From the NCBI RefSeq assembly GCF_000233435.1, contig NC_016146.1, positions 523,249 to 587,248 on the forward strand: a DNA stretch of 64,000 nucleotides, in the 5' to 3' direction. A program made the position numbers and the translations under genes. The notes under the pieces are model-generated. The model was not told where the DNA came from and ran no database searches. It saw only the letters and a list, made by a program, of their open reading frames with translations. This DNA is from Blattabacterium sp. (Mastotermes darwiniensis) str. MADAR. GTDB lineage: Bacteria > Bacteroidota > Bacteroidia > Flavobacteriales > Blattabacteriaceae. Below, piece after piece: positions 28,789-36,399 of this stretch (its first letter is position 1; each line of letters starts with the position of its first letter).

Positions 28789-29376
28789 TTTTATTTCTCT
28801 CAAAAAAGAGAAAAATATCTCCACTATAGCTTTAATTCTAGCAAAAAATTCTCTAATCTGCATTTTGAAATCAAAAGTAAGGTTTTTTGCGTTAAAACCT
28901 ATGACATCTAATCCCAAACAATTTCCAATAAATATAGCTCTCTCATTATGAAATTTTTGGGAAATGATGGTAAATTTTCTTTGATTAAATATTTTATAAA
29001 CTCTTATAACAGAATGAATAGTACTAATTCCAGAAATATCCTTGTATATAAAATAATTCGGAATCCCTTTTCTTATTAATTCTTTCTTCATCATTTTTGG
29101 TTCGTTATAATTTTTATCTCTATTATCTCCACTGACTATGATATAACGAATTTTTTTATGACGAAATAAAAAATAAGCGGCATCCATCCTATATTTAAAA
29201 TAGGCATTTAATCCTCCTCCATGCAAATATTTAGAAGTACCTAGAACTACTCCAAATGTATTATATGGAATTTCATCAATATTATCATAGTTCTTTCTTA
29301 TAGACCATAAACTAATCCCAAAATAACCAATAACTATGAATAAAATTATGATAAAAAATATACGTCTTATTTCTAA
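28777..29376 (-). CDS. SanA/YdcF-like DUF218 protein, start codon unclear
   Basis: SanA-family envelope protein (DUF218 fold). The conserved core includes VVLGTSKYLHGGGLNAYF, YRMDAAYFLF, IIVSGDN and GISTIHSVIRVY. The first standard start codon in frame is a TTG at 29226, but conserved sequence continues upstream of it: VVLGTSK, and before that a membrane anchor RRIFFIIILFIVIGYFG. The frame opens after a stop at 29377-29379 and has no ATG, GTG or TTG in this N-terminal part, so initiation may use ATA or ATT or the start may be lost. I give the full open frame. Its 3' end overlaps menD by 12 bases. Confidence 0.7.
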   Translation of the reverse strand, partial: LEIRRIFFIIILFIVIGYFGISLWSIRKNYDNIDEIPYNTFGVVLGTSKYLHGGGLNAYFKYRMDAAYFLFRHKKIRYIIVSGDNRDKNYNEPKMMKKELIRKGIPNYFIYKDISGISTIHSVIRVYKIFNQRKFTIISQKFHNERAIFIGNCLGLDVIGFNAKNLTFDFKMQIREFFARIKAIVEIFFSFLREIKSRG

Positions 29377-29395
29377 TTAACACAATCTTATTTTT

Positions 29396-32300
29396 CTAAA
29401 AACAATCATCTTCTATAATCCATTCTCCCTTTTCCAAAAAAAAATATACTTTCTTGAATTTTATATTCTTTGTTTCTCCTGTAACTAAATGGCGGATATT
29501 AATTCTATTGTTTCTTCTTAATTTTTTTCCATTTTTTTCTTTAAAAAAGGAATCTATTATTCTATTATTATTTGGAAGACATACGATATCGTTCTTCATT
29601 ATAGTAGACTGAAACAAAAAAGAAAGAATTTTTCTATTAATTTCATAAACTCTTTCTTGAAACAAATTGAAAGCATTCTGTTTGTAAACTATAAGAGGAT
29701 CTTTTTGTTCAAAAACAGCATTTTGTACAGAATATCGTAAATTATCCATTTCACGCAAATGCTCTTTCCACTTTTCATCCAGAAAACACAATATAGTTTT
29801 TTTTTCAAACATAGATAACAAAGATTCCCCACGACTATGATAAAATTCTTTTAAATTTGATGTAGAAACAATATTAATAATGCCATTTGTGAATACAACC
29901 TGAATTGTATAATAATCCATTTTATTTTTTACATTATTGGATAGAATAGGAAAAAGATCTTGATGAACTATTTTTTCTTTTTTTTTCCTATAACAATTTA
30001 TAATTAGATCATGAAGAAAATTAATACAATTTCGTTCTTTATATGAAAAAAAATCCCTTTCTGAAAGGGGAATTTTAATCCCAAAAATTTTAAAAAATTC
30101 GTATTCCAAATTCTTAAAATCATTAAAAGATTTATTAAAAAATATCATGATATCCAATAAAACATACACCATATTAGAAATATCTAAATTCAAATCCTCT
30201 CCACATAAAGCATTTTTACGTCTTTTATAAATAAATTCTCGTTGTTTATTAATAACATCGTCATAATCTAGCAAACGTTTTCGAATGCTAAAATTATTAT
30301 TTTCTATTTTCTTTTGTGCTCTTTCTATAGATCTCGTTAACAAAGGATGTTGGATAATATCTCCTTCTTTATGTCCAAAACGATCCATTAATTTAGACAA
30401 TCGTTCTGAATCTATAAATAAACGAATTAAATTATCTTCTAGGGATACATAAAATTGAGAACTACCTGGATCTCCTTGACGTCCAGAACGTCCTCTTAAC
30501 TGATTGTCTACCCTTCTAGAATCGTGTCTCTCAGTTCCTAAAACTGCAAGTCCTCCATATTTAACTACTTCTTTGGATAGTTTGATATCCGTTCCTCTAC
30601 CTGCCATATTTGTTGCTATAGTTACAGATCCAGGAAGTCCTGCTTTTGCTATAATTTCAGCTTCTTTATCATGTAATTTTGCATTTAAAACATTGTGTTC
30701 TATTTTTCTAAATTTTAAAGCTCTACTAAGAAATTCAGAAACCTCAACAGAGGTTGTTCCAACAAGAACAGGACGTTTTTCATATTTGGATAAATGAATG
30801 ATTGTTTCTATAATAGCATTATATTTTTCACGTTTTGTTTTAAAAACAAGGTCTTGTAAATCTTTCCTTATCATAATTTTATGTGTAGGAATGACTACAA
30901 CATCCAATTTGTAAATATGCCAAAATTCTCCGGATTCTGTTTCAGCTGTCCCTGTCATTCCAGATATTTTCTTATACATTCTAAAATAATTTTGCAAAGT
31001 AATAGTAGCTAAAGTTTGACTGGAAGATTCTATTTTTACATTCTCTTTTGCTTCAATAGCTTGATGAAGACCATCTGAATAACGTCTTCCTTCCATAATA
31101 CGACCAGTTTGTTCATCCACTATTTTCACTTTTCCTCCTAACACCACATAATCTACATCTCTTTCAAATAAAGTATAAGCTTTAAGTAACTGGTTTACAG
31201 TATGTATACGTTTTGATTTTACCGAAAAGTTTTGTAATATTTTTTCTTTTTCTTTGATTTCTTTTTCTTTAGGAAAATTCTTTTTTTCTAATTCTGTAAT
31301 TTCTACATTTATATCAGGCAATACAAAAAAACCTATATCTTTTACATTTTTGGATAAAAATTCAATTCCTTTATCCGTTAATTCTACAGTATTATTTTTC
31401 TCATCAATAACAAAATAAAGATCTTTATCCACTTTATACATCTCTCTTCCATTATCCTGTAAATAATAACTTTCCACCTTTTGTAAAAGAAAACGTATTT
31501 TATCCTCACTTAAAAATTTAATTAAGAATTTTTTCTTTGGTAACCCTCTATATGCTTGAAAAAGTTTAAACCCACCTAATTTTTTTTCTCCATACTTAAT
31601 TAAATTTCTTGATTCATAAAAAAATTTTTTTACTTCTATATTTTGCCTATTGACAATATCTTCTATTTTATCTTTCAATAATTTAAATTCTTCTATATTC
31701 TCATTATGAGAATGTACTACTGGGCCTGAAATAACTAAAGGAGTTCGTGCTTCATCTATTAAAACGGAATCTATTTCATCTATAATAGCATAATTCAACT
31801 CTCTTTGAACCAATTCTTCTTTAGAACATACCATATTATCACGTAAGTAATCAAAACAAAATTCGTTATTCGTTCCATAAGTGATATCTGCTTGATAAGC
31901 TTTCTTACGCATAGAAATATTAGAAGATGGATAATTATCAATACAATCCACTCTTAATCCATGAAATTCCATTAAAGGAGCCATCCAATTTGTATCTCTT
32001 TTAGACAAATAATTATTTACGGTAACAATATGAACTCCTCTTCCAGAAAGAGCATTTAAATAAGCGGATAGAGTAGCTACAAAAGTTTTTCCTTCCCCAG
32101 TAGCCATTTCAGCTATTTTTCCTTGATGGAGTACTATTCCTCCCATCAATTGAACATCATAATGAACCATATCCCATATTATAGATTTCCCATAAAACTC
32201 CCATTCGTTTTTCCAAATAGCCTTATCTTTTTGCAAGTGAACGTAAGGTTTTGTTTTGGAAAATTCTTCATCGAGAGGAGTAGATTTTACTATAATTCGT

Positions 32301-32683
32301 TTTTTTTCTTTAAAACGTTTAGCTGTTTCTTTGACCACAGCAAAAGCTTTAGATAAAAGACTGACCAAAACTTTTTGTTCTGTATTATAACATTCTTGTT
32401 GGTTTTTTTCTCTATTTAAATGGACCTTTTCCAAGGTATCTATAGAACAAGACTTTTCTTTTATTTTATTTACAAAATACTCCTCTCTTTGATAAAATTT
32501 TTTTGTCGATTCCTTTATTATATCCTTAAATTCTTGAGTTTTATTTCTTAATTCATCATCTGATAAAAAAGATATTTTTTTTTCTTCTTCTTTTATATGA
32601 ATTAAAAATTTTCTAACTTCTTGAAGGTCTCTTTCATTTTTATTTCCTAATAACTTTTTTAATATATCTATAAAAAAACCCAT
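29396..32683 (-). CDS. secA: Preprotein translocase ATPase SecA
   Basis: Motor that pushes preproteins through SecYEG. 1095 residues, the long form usual in Bacteroidota. Walker A ATGEGKTFVATL is near 193-204. AIIDEIDSVLIDEARTPL is the DEAD-like Walker B. GRGTDIKL and RQGDPGSSQFY belong to the second nucleotide-binding domain. The C-terminus ends LEKGEWIIEDDCF with no CxC-type zinc-binding tail, so SecB-type docking through that tail is not expected. It is preceded by a DUF2795 gene 23 bases upstream. Confidence 0.98.
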   Translation of the reverse strand: MGFFIDILKKLLGNKNERDLQEVRKFLIHIKEEEKKISFLSDDELRNKTQEFKDIIKESTKKFYQREEYFVNKIKEKSCSIDTLEKVHLNREKNQQECYNTEQKVLVSLLSKAFAVVKETAKRFKEKKRIIVKSTPLDEEFSKTKPYVHLQKDKAIWKNEWEFYGKSIIWDMVHYDVQLMGGIVLHQGKIAEMATGEGKTFVATLSAYLNALSGRGVHIVTVNNYLSKRDTNWMAPLMEFHGLRVDCIDNYPSSNISMRKKAYQADITYGTNNEFCFDYLRDNMVCSKEELVQRELNYAIIDEIDSVLIDEARTPLVISGPVVHSHNENIEEFKLLKDKIEDIVNRQNIEVKKFFYESRNLIKYGEKKLGGFKLFQAYRGLPKKKFLIKFLSEDKIRFLLQKVESYYLQDNGREMYKVDKDLYFVIDEKNNTVELTDKGIEFLSKNVKDIGFFVLPDINVEITELEKKNFPKEKEIKEKEKILQNFSVKSKRIHTVNQLLKAYTLFERDVDYVVLGGKVKIVDEQTGRIMEGRRYSDGLHQAIEAKENVKIESSSQTLATITLQNYFRMYKKISGMTGTAETESGEFWHIYKLDVVVIPTHKIMIRKDLQDLVFKTKREKYNAIIETIIHLSKYEKRPVLVGTTSVEVSEFLSRALKFRKIEHNVLNAKLHDKEAEIIAKAGLPGSVTIATNMAGRGTDIKLSKEVVKYGGLAVLGTERHDSRRVDNQLRGRSGRQGDPGSSQFYVSLEDNLIRLFIDSERLSKLMDRFGHKEGDIIQHPLLTRSIERAQKKIENNNFSIRKRLLDYDDVINKQREFIYKRRKNALCGEDLNLDISNMVYVLLDIMIFFNKSFNDFKNLEYEFFKIFGIKIPLSERDFFSYKERNCINFLHDLIINCYRKKKEKIVHQDLFPILSNNVKNKMDYYTIQVVFTNGIINIVSTSNLKEFYHSRGESLLSMFEKKTILCFLDEKWKEHLREMDNLRYSVQNAVFEQKDPLIVYKQNAFNLFQERVYEINRKILSFLFQSTIMKNDIVCLPNNNRIIDSFFKEKNGKKLRRNNRINIRHLVTGETKNIKFKKVYFFLEKGEWIIEDDCF

Positions 32684-32706
32684 GAATTAAGTATCATAAA
32701 TAACAG

Positions 32707-32940
32707 TTAAAGTTCATATTCATCCCTATTCCAATAAAAATCTTCATCATCACGTGGATAATCTTCCCATATATCTTCTATAGTTTCAAATACTTCTCCC
32801 TCCCCATTTTCTAACTGTTGAAGATTTTCCACAACTTCTAATGGAGCACCTGTTCGAATGGCAAAATCGATTAATTCCTCCTTTGTAGCAGGCCAAGGAG
32901 CATCTTCTAAATGAGAAGCTAATTCTAAAGTCCAATACAT
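32707..32940 (-). CDS. DUF2795 family protein
   Basis: Small acidic protein of 77 residues belonging to the DUF2795 group common in Bacteroidota. MYWTLELASHLEDAPWPATK, then DFAIRTGAPLEVVENLQQL and the very acidic tail with DDEDFYWNRDEYEL are typical. Function unknown. Lies 23 bases before secA on the same strand, likely cotranscribed. Its GC content is visibly higher than that of its neighbours, suggesting strong protein-level constraint. Confidence 0.85.
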   Translation of the reverse strand: MYWTLELASHLEDAPWPATKEELIDFAIRTGAPLEVVENLQQLENGEGEVFETIEDIWEDYPRDDEDFYWNRDEYEL

Positions 32941-32994
32941 ATTGTTTGTTGATTTACTGAATTAGATTTTATAGGAAAAATTATATTTTTTTAT

Positions 32995-33023
32995 GTTGGA
33001 TTGAAAACCATCAATGAACCAAC
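32995..33023. other. Bulged hairpin in a divergent intergenic region
   Basis: GTTGG-ATTGA, loop AAACCA, TCAAT, a three-base bulge GAA, then CCAAC. This gives ten base pairs in a very AT-rich gap between the divergent DUF2795 and fmt starts. It is in neither gene's 3' end, so it is not a normal terminator. It could lie in a 5' leader or bind a regulator. Confidence 0.35.
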
Positions 33024-33090
33024 CATAAAAAGATAAAATTAGTGAATTTAAATTACAAATAAAATAATTTTATTTCAATGATAAACATAT

Positions 33091-34035
33091 ATGAAAGAAT
33101 TTCCTAGAATTGTTTTTATAGGTTCTACTTCTTTTTCTCTTTTTTCCTTAAAAGAACTATATATTCATAAATATAATATTGTAGGGATAATTACAAATCC
33201 TGATCCAGTTAGTAAAAAAAAAAAGAATATTATAAAAGAATACGCCTTAGAAAATAATATTCCTTTTTTACAACCCAAAAATCTTTTAGATTCTTCTTTT
33301 TTAGAAAATTTGAAAGTATGGAAAGCCGATATACAAATTGTCGTTTCATTTCGAATTTTACCTAAGGAGGTATGGAAGATGCCTAAAATAGGAACCATTA
33401 ATTTACATGCATCACTACTACCCCAATATAGAGGAGCAGCTCCTATAAATTGGGTAATTATTAATGGAGAAAATCAAACTGGATTAACTACTTTCTTTGT
33501 CAACGATCAAGTAGATTGTGGAAAAATTCTTTTCCAAAAGAAAATAGAAATAAAAAAGGAAGAAACAGCTGGAGAACTTGAAAATAAATTAAAAAAGATT
33601 AGTGGATCTATGATCATAAAAACATTGGAAGGAATTTTTCAAAAAAGAATCAAACCTAAATCTCAAAAAACTATTATTCCGTTAAAATATGCTCCAAAAA
33701 TATTTACGATAGATTGTAGAATTTTTTGGCAAGAACCTTCTATAAATGTTATTTATAATAAGATAAGAGGACTTAGCCCTTATCCTTCCGCATGGACACT
33801 TTTATTTTTTAAAGAAAATAAATTCGTTAGATTCAAAATTTTTATGGTAAAAACAATACATAAAAAACATTTTTTTCCAATTGGATTAGTAATTATTTCT
33901 TCCTTTGAAATGAAAATATCTGTAAAAGAAGGATTTATCTCTATTATTGAAGGACAAATAGAAGGGAAAAAAAAAATGAATATAAAGAATTTAATCAACG
34001 GAATAAAAATAAGAAAAAATCTTTTTGTTCGATAG
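33091..34035 (+). CDS. fmt: Methionyl-tRNA formyltransferase
   Basis: Formylates initiator Met-tRNA using 10-formyltetrahydrofolate. 314 residues. NLHASLLPQYRGAAPINW near 108-125 holds the catalytic Asn and His, and the conserved Asp is in VNDQVDCGKILF. The C-terminal RNA-binding domain is present (LSPYPSAWTLLFF). Stands alone on the plus strand, followed by a short hairpin and then hup. Confidence 0.96.
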   Translation: MKEFPRIVFIGSTSFSLFSLKELYIHKYNIVGIITNPDPVSKKKKNIIKEYALENNIPFLQPKNLLDSSFLENLKVWKADIQIVVSFRILPKEVWKMPKIGTINLHASLLPQYRGAAPINWVIINGENQTGLTTFFVNDQVDCGKILFQKKIEIKKEETAGELENKLKKISGSMIIKTLEGIFQKRIKPKSQKTIIPLKYAPKIFTIDCRIFWQEPSINVIYNKIRGLSPYPSAWTLLFFKENKFVRFKIFMVKTIHKKHFFPIGLVIISSFEMKISVKEGFISIIEGQIEGKKKMNIKNLINGIKIRKNLFVR

Positions 34036-34039
34036 ATCG

Positions 34040-34056
34040 ATAAAAGGTTCTTTTAT
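34040..34056 (+). terminator. Hairpin after fmt
   Basis: ATAAAAG, loop GTT, CTTTTAT: a seven-base perfect stem starting five bases after the fmt stop. AT-rich and U-rich on its 3' side; a weak intrinsic terminator is likely. Confidence 0.35.
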
Positions 34057-34072
34057 TATTCATTCATTTTAT

Positions 34073-34080
34073 TATATTTG
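34073..34080 (+). promoter_or_regulatory. Putative -7 promoter element for hup
   Basis: TATATTTG matches TAnnTTTG exactly and ends 33 bases before the hup ATG, the same geometry as at nadK, acpP, pckA and ribF. Confidence 0.45.
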
Positions 34081-34112
34081 CTATTGTTGATTGATGATAA
34101 AAATTAAATCAA

Positions 34113-34379
34113 ATGAATAAAACAGAATTGGTAAATTCAATAGCTGAAAAAACAGGAATCACAAAGATAAAAGCAAAAAATGTTACAGATGCATTTATTG
34201 AAACAGTAATTGAAACTCTTAAAAAGGGAGATAAAATTACATTAGTTGGATTTGGAACCTTTTCTGTTGTAGAAAGAAATCCAAGAAATGGAATAAATCC
34301 TAGAACAGGAAAAAAAATTCATATACCAGGAAAAAAGGTAGCTAAATTTAAAATAGGTGCAGAATTAACAAATTTGTAA
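34113..34379 (+). CDS. hup: HU family DNA-binding protein
   Basis: Nucleoid protein that bends DNA. 88 residues. MNKTELVNSIAEKTGITKIK at the N-terminus and VGFGTFSVVERNPRNG and NPRTGKKIHIPGKKVAKF in the DNA-binding arm are classic HU. It has its own likely promoter and a hairpin at its 3' end. Conserved proline in the arm tip (ERNPRNGINPRTG) is present. Confidence 0.96.
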   Translation: MNKTELVNSIAEKTGITKIKAKNVTDAFIETVIETLKKGDKITLVGFGTFSVVERNPRNGINPRTGKKIHIPGKKVAKFKIGAELTNL

Positions 34380-34385
34380 CTTTAT

Positions 34386-34406
34386 TCCATAAATAACACT
34401 TATGGA
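34386..34406. terminator. Hairpin between convergent hup and pdxH
   Basis: TCCATAA, seven-base loop ATAACAC, TTATGGA. A seven-base perfect stem seven bases after the hup stop and covering the last pdxH codons. Likely shared by the two convergent genes. Confidence 0.4.
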
Positions 34407-35050
34407 GATAATCGATATAATTTCCACTTGTTTTCTTTTTCGAATTCGTAAATCAATCGATCATGAAGTCGATGTGGCTGTCCTTGCCAAAATTCCATTT
34501 TATAAGGTTTTACAACATAACCACCCCAATAAAAAGGACGTTTGATCCTATGTTCCTTAAAAAAATTGCTCCATTTTTGATATTGACTTAACAAATAATC
34601 TTTAGATGGAATAATAGAACTTTGTTTTGAAGCCCAACATCCTACTTGATTTTCCTTAGGCCTTTTATAAAAATATTCATCCGATTTATTTATCGATAAT
34701 TTTAGTGCTTTTCCTTTGATAATAATTTGCCTTTCTGTATTGGGCCAATAGAAAGAAATACATACTTTTGGTTTTTTATGAATGGATAGTCCTTTAAAAC
34801 TACGATAATTTGTATAAAAAACAAAACCATCTTTAGAATACATTTTCAACAAAACAATTCTTGTTTCAGGAACTCCATCTTCTCCTATAGTTGAAATAGA
34901 CATAGCATTAGTCTCTGTATTTGGAGGATGAACCTCTTTTTCTTCTTGAAACCAAGAATGAAATAATGTTAAAGGATCCAAGGGCACCTTAGATTCCATC
35001 AAGGATTTTTTTGTATAAATTTTTCTATAATTATATAGATCAAAAGTCAT
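34400..35050 (-). CDS. pdxH: Pyridoxamine 5'-phosphate oxidase
   Basis: FMN enzyme that oxidises pyridoxine or pyridoxamine 5'-phosphate to pyridoxal 5'-phosphate. 216 residues. MSISTIGEDGVPETRIVLLK binds FMN; GFVFYTNYRSFKG follows. The C-terminus WQGQPHRLHDRLIYE, with conserved Arg-Leu-His-Asp-Arg, binds substrate. It completes the B6 branch with pdxA and pdxJ. Convergent with hup. Confidence 0.96.
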   Translation of the reverse strand: MTFDLYNYRKIYTKKSLMESKVPLDPLTLFHSWFQEEKEVHPPNTETNAMSISTIGEDGVPETRIVLLKMYSKDGFVFYTNYRSFKGLSIHKKPKVCISFYWPNTERQIIIKGKALKLSINKSDEYFYKRPKENQVGCWASKQSSIIPSKDYLLSQYQKWSNFFKEHRIKRPFYWGGYVVKPYKMEFWQGQPHRLHDRLIYEFEKENKWKLYRLSP

Positions 35051-35144
35051 AATATTAAAATTATAAAAAATAGATTAACTTTAATTTTTTGAAACTTTTT
35101 TCTTTATATTCAATTGAATTAATCATGAAATTTATAAAGTATAA

Positions 35145-35218
35145 GGCGTGATAGCTCAGTTGGTTAGAGCGTTGGTTTCATAACCCAGAGGTCGGGGGTT
35201 CAAATCCCCCTCACGCTA
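35145..35218 (+). tRNA. tRNA-Met (CAT), elongator type
   Basis: A 74-base cloverleaf. Acceptor GGCGTGA pairs with TCACGCT; the D arm is GCTC-AGTTGGTTA-GAGC; the anticodon loop is TTCATAA; the T arm is GGGGG-TTCAAAT-CCCCC. Discriminator A, no encoded CCA. Acceptor pair G1-C72 makes it an elongator, not an initiator. The other CAT tRNA at 51275 looks like tRNA-Ile2, so this one is called Met. One pair in the anticodon stem (T31-C39) is mismatched. Confidence 0.88.
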
Positions 35219-35245
35219 TTCTATTTATAAAAAAAAAAGTATAGC

Positions 35246-36391
35246 ATGCATTTTTTTGTTTCTAGCTTTTCTCTTTTACAAAAATTATATGTTTTACATA
35301 AAATTATAGATCCTAAAAATAATTCAGAGTATTTTATTTTTGAACTTTTCGGAGAAAAGTTAATGATACTAATTTCAGATTCAGAGAATAACATGATTAC
35401 CACAGAAATACAAGTAAGTGTAAAAAAAAATTCAAAAGAAAAAATAGCTATTCCTACTAAACTTATAATAGATCTTCTAAAAACATTTCCGAAAGAAGAT
35501 ATTATTCTCAAAAAAGAAAAAAAGATACTTTATATTTATTCTGAACAGGGGTATTATCCAATACCTACCATTTATGAGGATCAATTATCCAATAATAATG
35601 AACTTATAAAGTTTACGAATAATTTTTTGATAGTCAACACTCAAAAAATAACTTTATCCTCAAAAATACTTTTGAAAATTTTAAACAAAACTTTATTTGC
35701 AATTGGAAATGAATATTTCAACCCTATTATGAATGGAGTCTATTTTAATTTTTCTCCATATGGAGCTACTTTTGTAGCCACGGATACTTATAAATTGGTT
35801 AAGTATACCATAAATAACATTAAATTAAATCATTCTATTGAATTTACTATACCCAAAAAATCTTTGAAAATTCTTCAGAATATTTTAAAGGAAGAAAAAG
35901 AAACAAGTAGTGTAACCATTGAGTATAATAAAATTGATATCATTAAATTTTATTTTGAAAATAAAACTTTTCTATGTCGGTTAATCAATGAGAGATATCC
36001 AGATTATAATTCTGTAATTCCTAAAAATAAGGATATGTTATTGATAATAAATCGTCTTTCATTTTTAAATTCCGTTAAGAGAGTATCTATTTTCTCTAAA
36101 GAAAAAATAAGTTTTATTCGTTTTTGTTTGGATGATGAAAAATTAAAAATTTATGAGGAAAATCCCTTTAATTATTCAAAAATTAAGTGTAAATATATTA
36201 TTGCTAATAATTTTCAATATAGATCTATAAAACTTGGATTCAATTCTAAATTTTTGATAGAAACATTATCCTCTTTTAATGATGATTTTGTTAGTTTTGA
36301 ATTATATGATAAAGTAGGTATTTTTAGACCCTATTCTAATACAAAAAAAGAAGAATCCTTTCTTATATTGATTATGTCTGTTATAGTATAA
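35246..36391 (+). CDS. dnaN: DNA polymerase III beta subunit (sliding clamp)
   Basis: Ring clamp that tethers the polymerase to DNA. 381 residues, three clamp domains. TLFAIGNEYFNPIMNGVYFN and TFVATDTYKLVKY mark the second domain; RLINERYPDYNSVIP is the best conserved block. It starts 27 bases after tRNA-Met and is followed by pheT after eight bases. The dnaA gene and an origin are not visible nearby. Confidence 0.93.
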   Translation: MHFFVSSFSLLQKLYVLHKIIDPKNNSEYFIFELFGEKLMILISDSENNMITTEIQVSVKKNSKEKIAIPTKLIIDLLKTFPKEDIILKKEKKILYIYSEQGYYPIPTIYEDQLSNNNELIKFTNNFLIVNTQKITLSSKILLKILNKTLFAIGNEYFNPIMNGVYFNFSPYGATFVATDTYKLVKYTINNIKLNHSIEFTIPKKSLKILQNILKEEKETSSVTIEYNKIDIIKFYFENKTFLCRLINERYPDYNSVIPKNKDMLLIINRLSFLNSVKRVSIFSKEKISFIRFCLDDEKLKIYEENPFNYSKIKCKYIIANNFQYRSIKLGFNSKFLIETLSSFNDDFVSFELYDKVGIFRPYSNTKKEESFLILIMSVIV

Positions 36392-36399
36392 AATAAAGC

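Noticed and set aside
30504..30797. 97-codon frame on the plus strand
   Set aside because: Antisense to the second nucleotide-binding domain of secA.
35145..35218. tRNA-fMet
   Set aside because: The acceptor begins with a paired G1-C72, but initiator tRNAs have an unpaired first position; elongator Met fits better.
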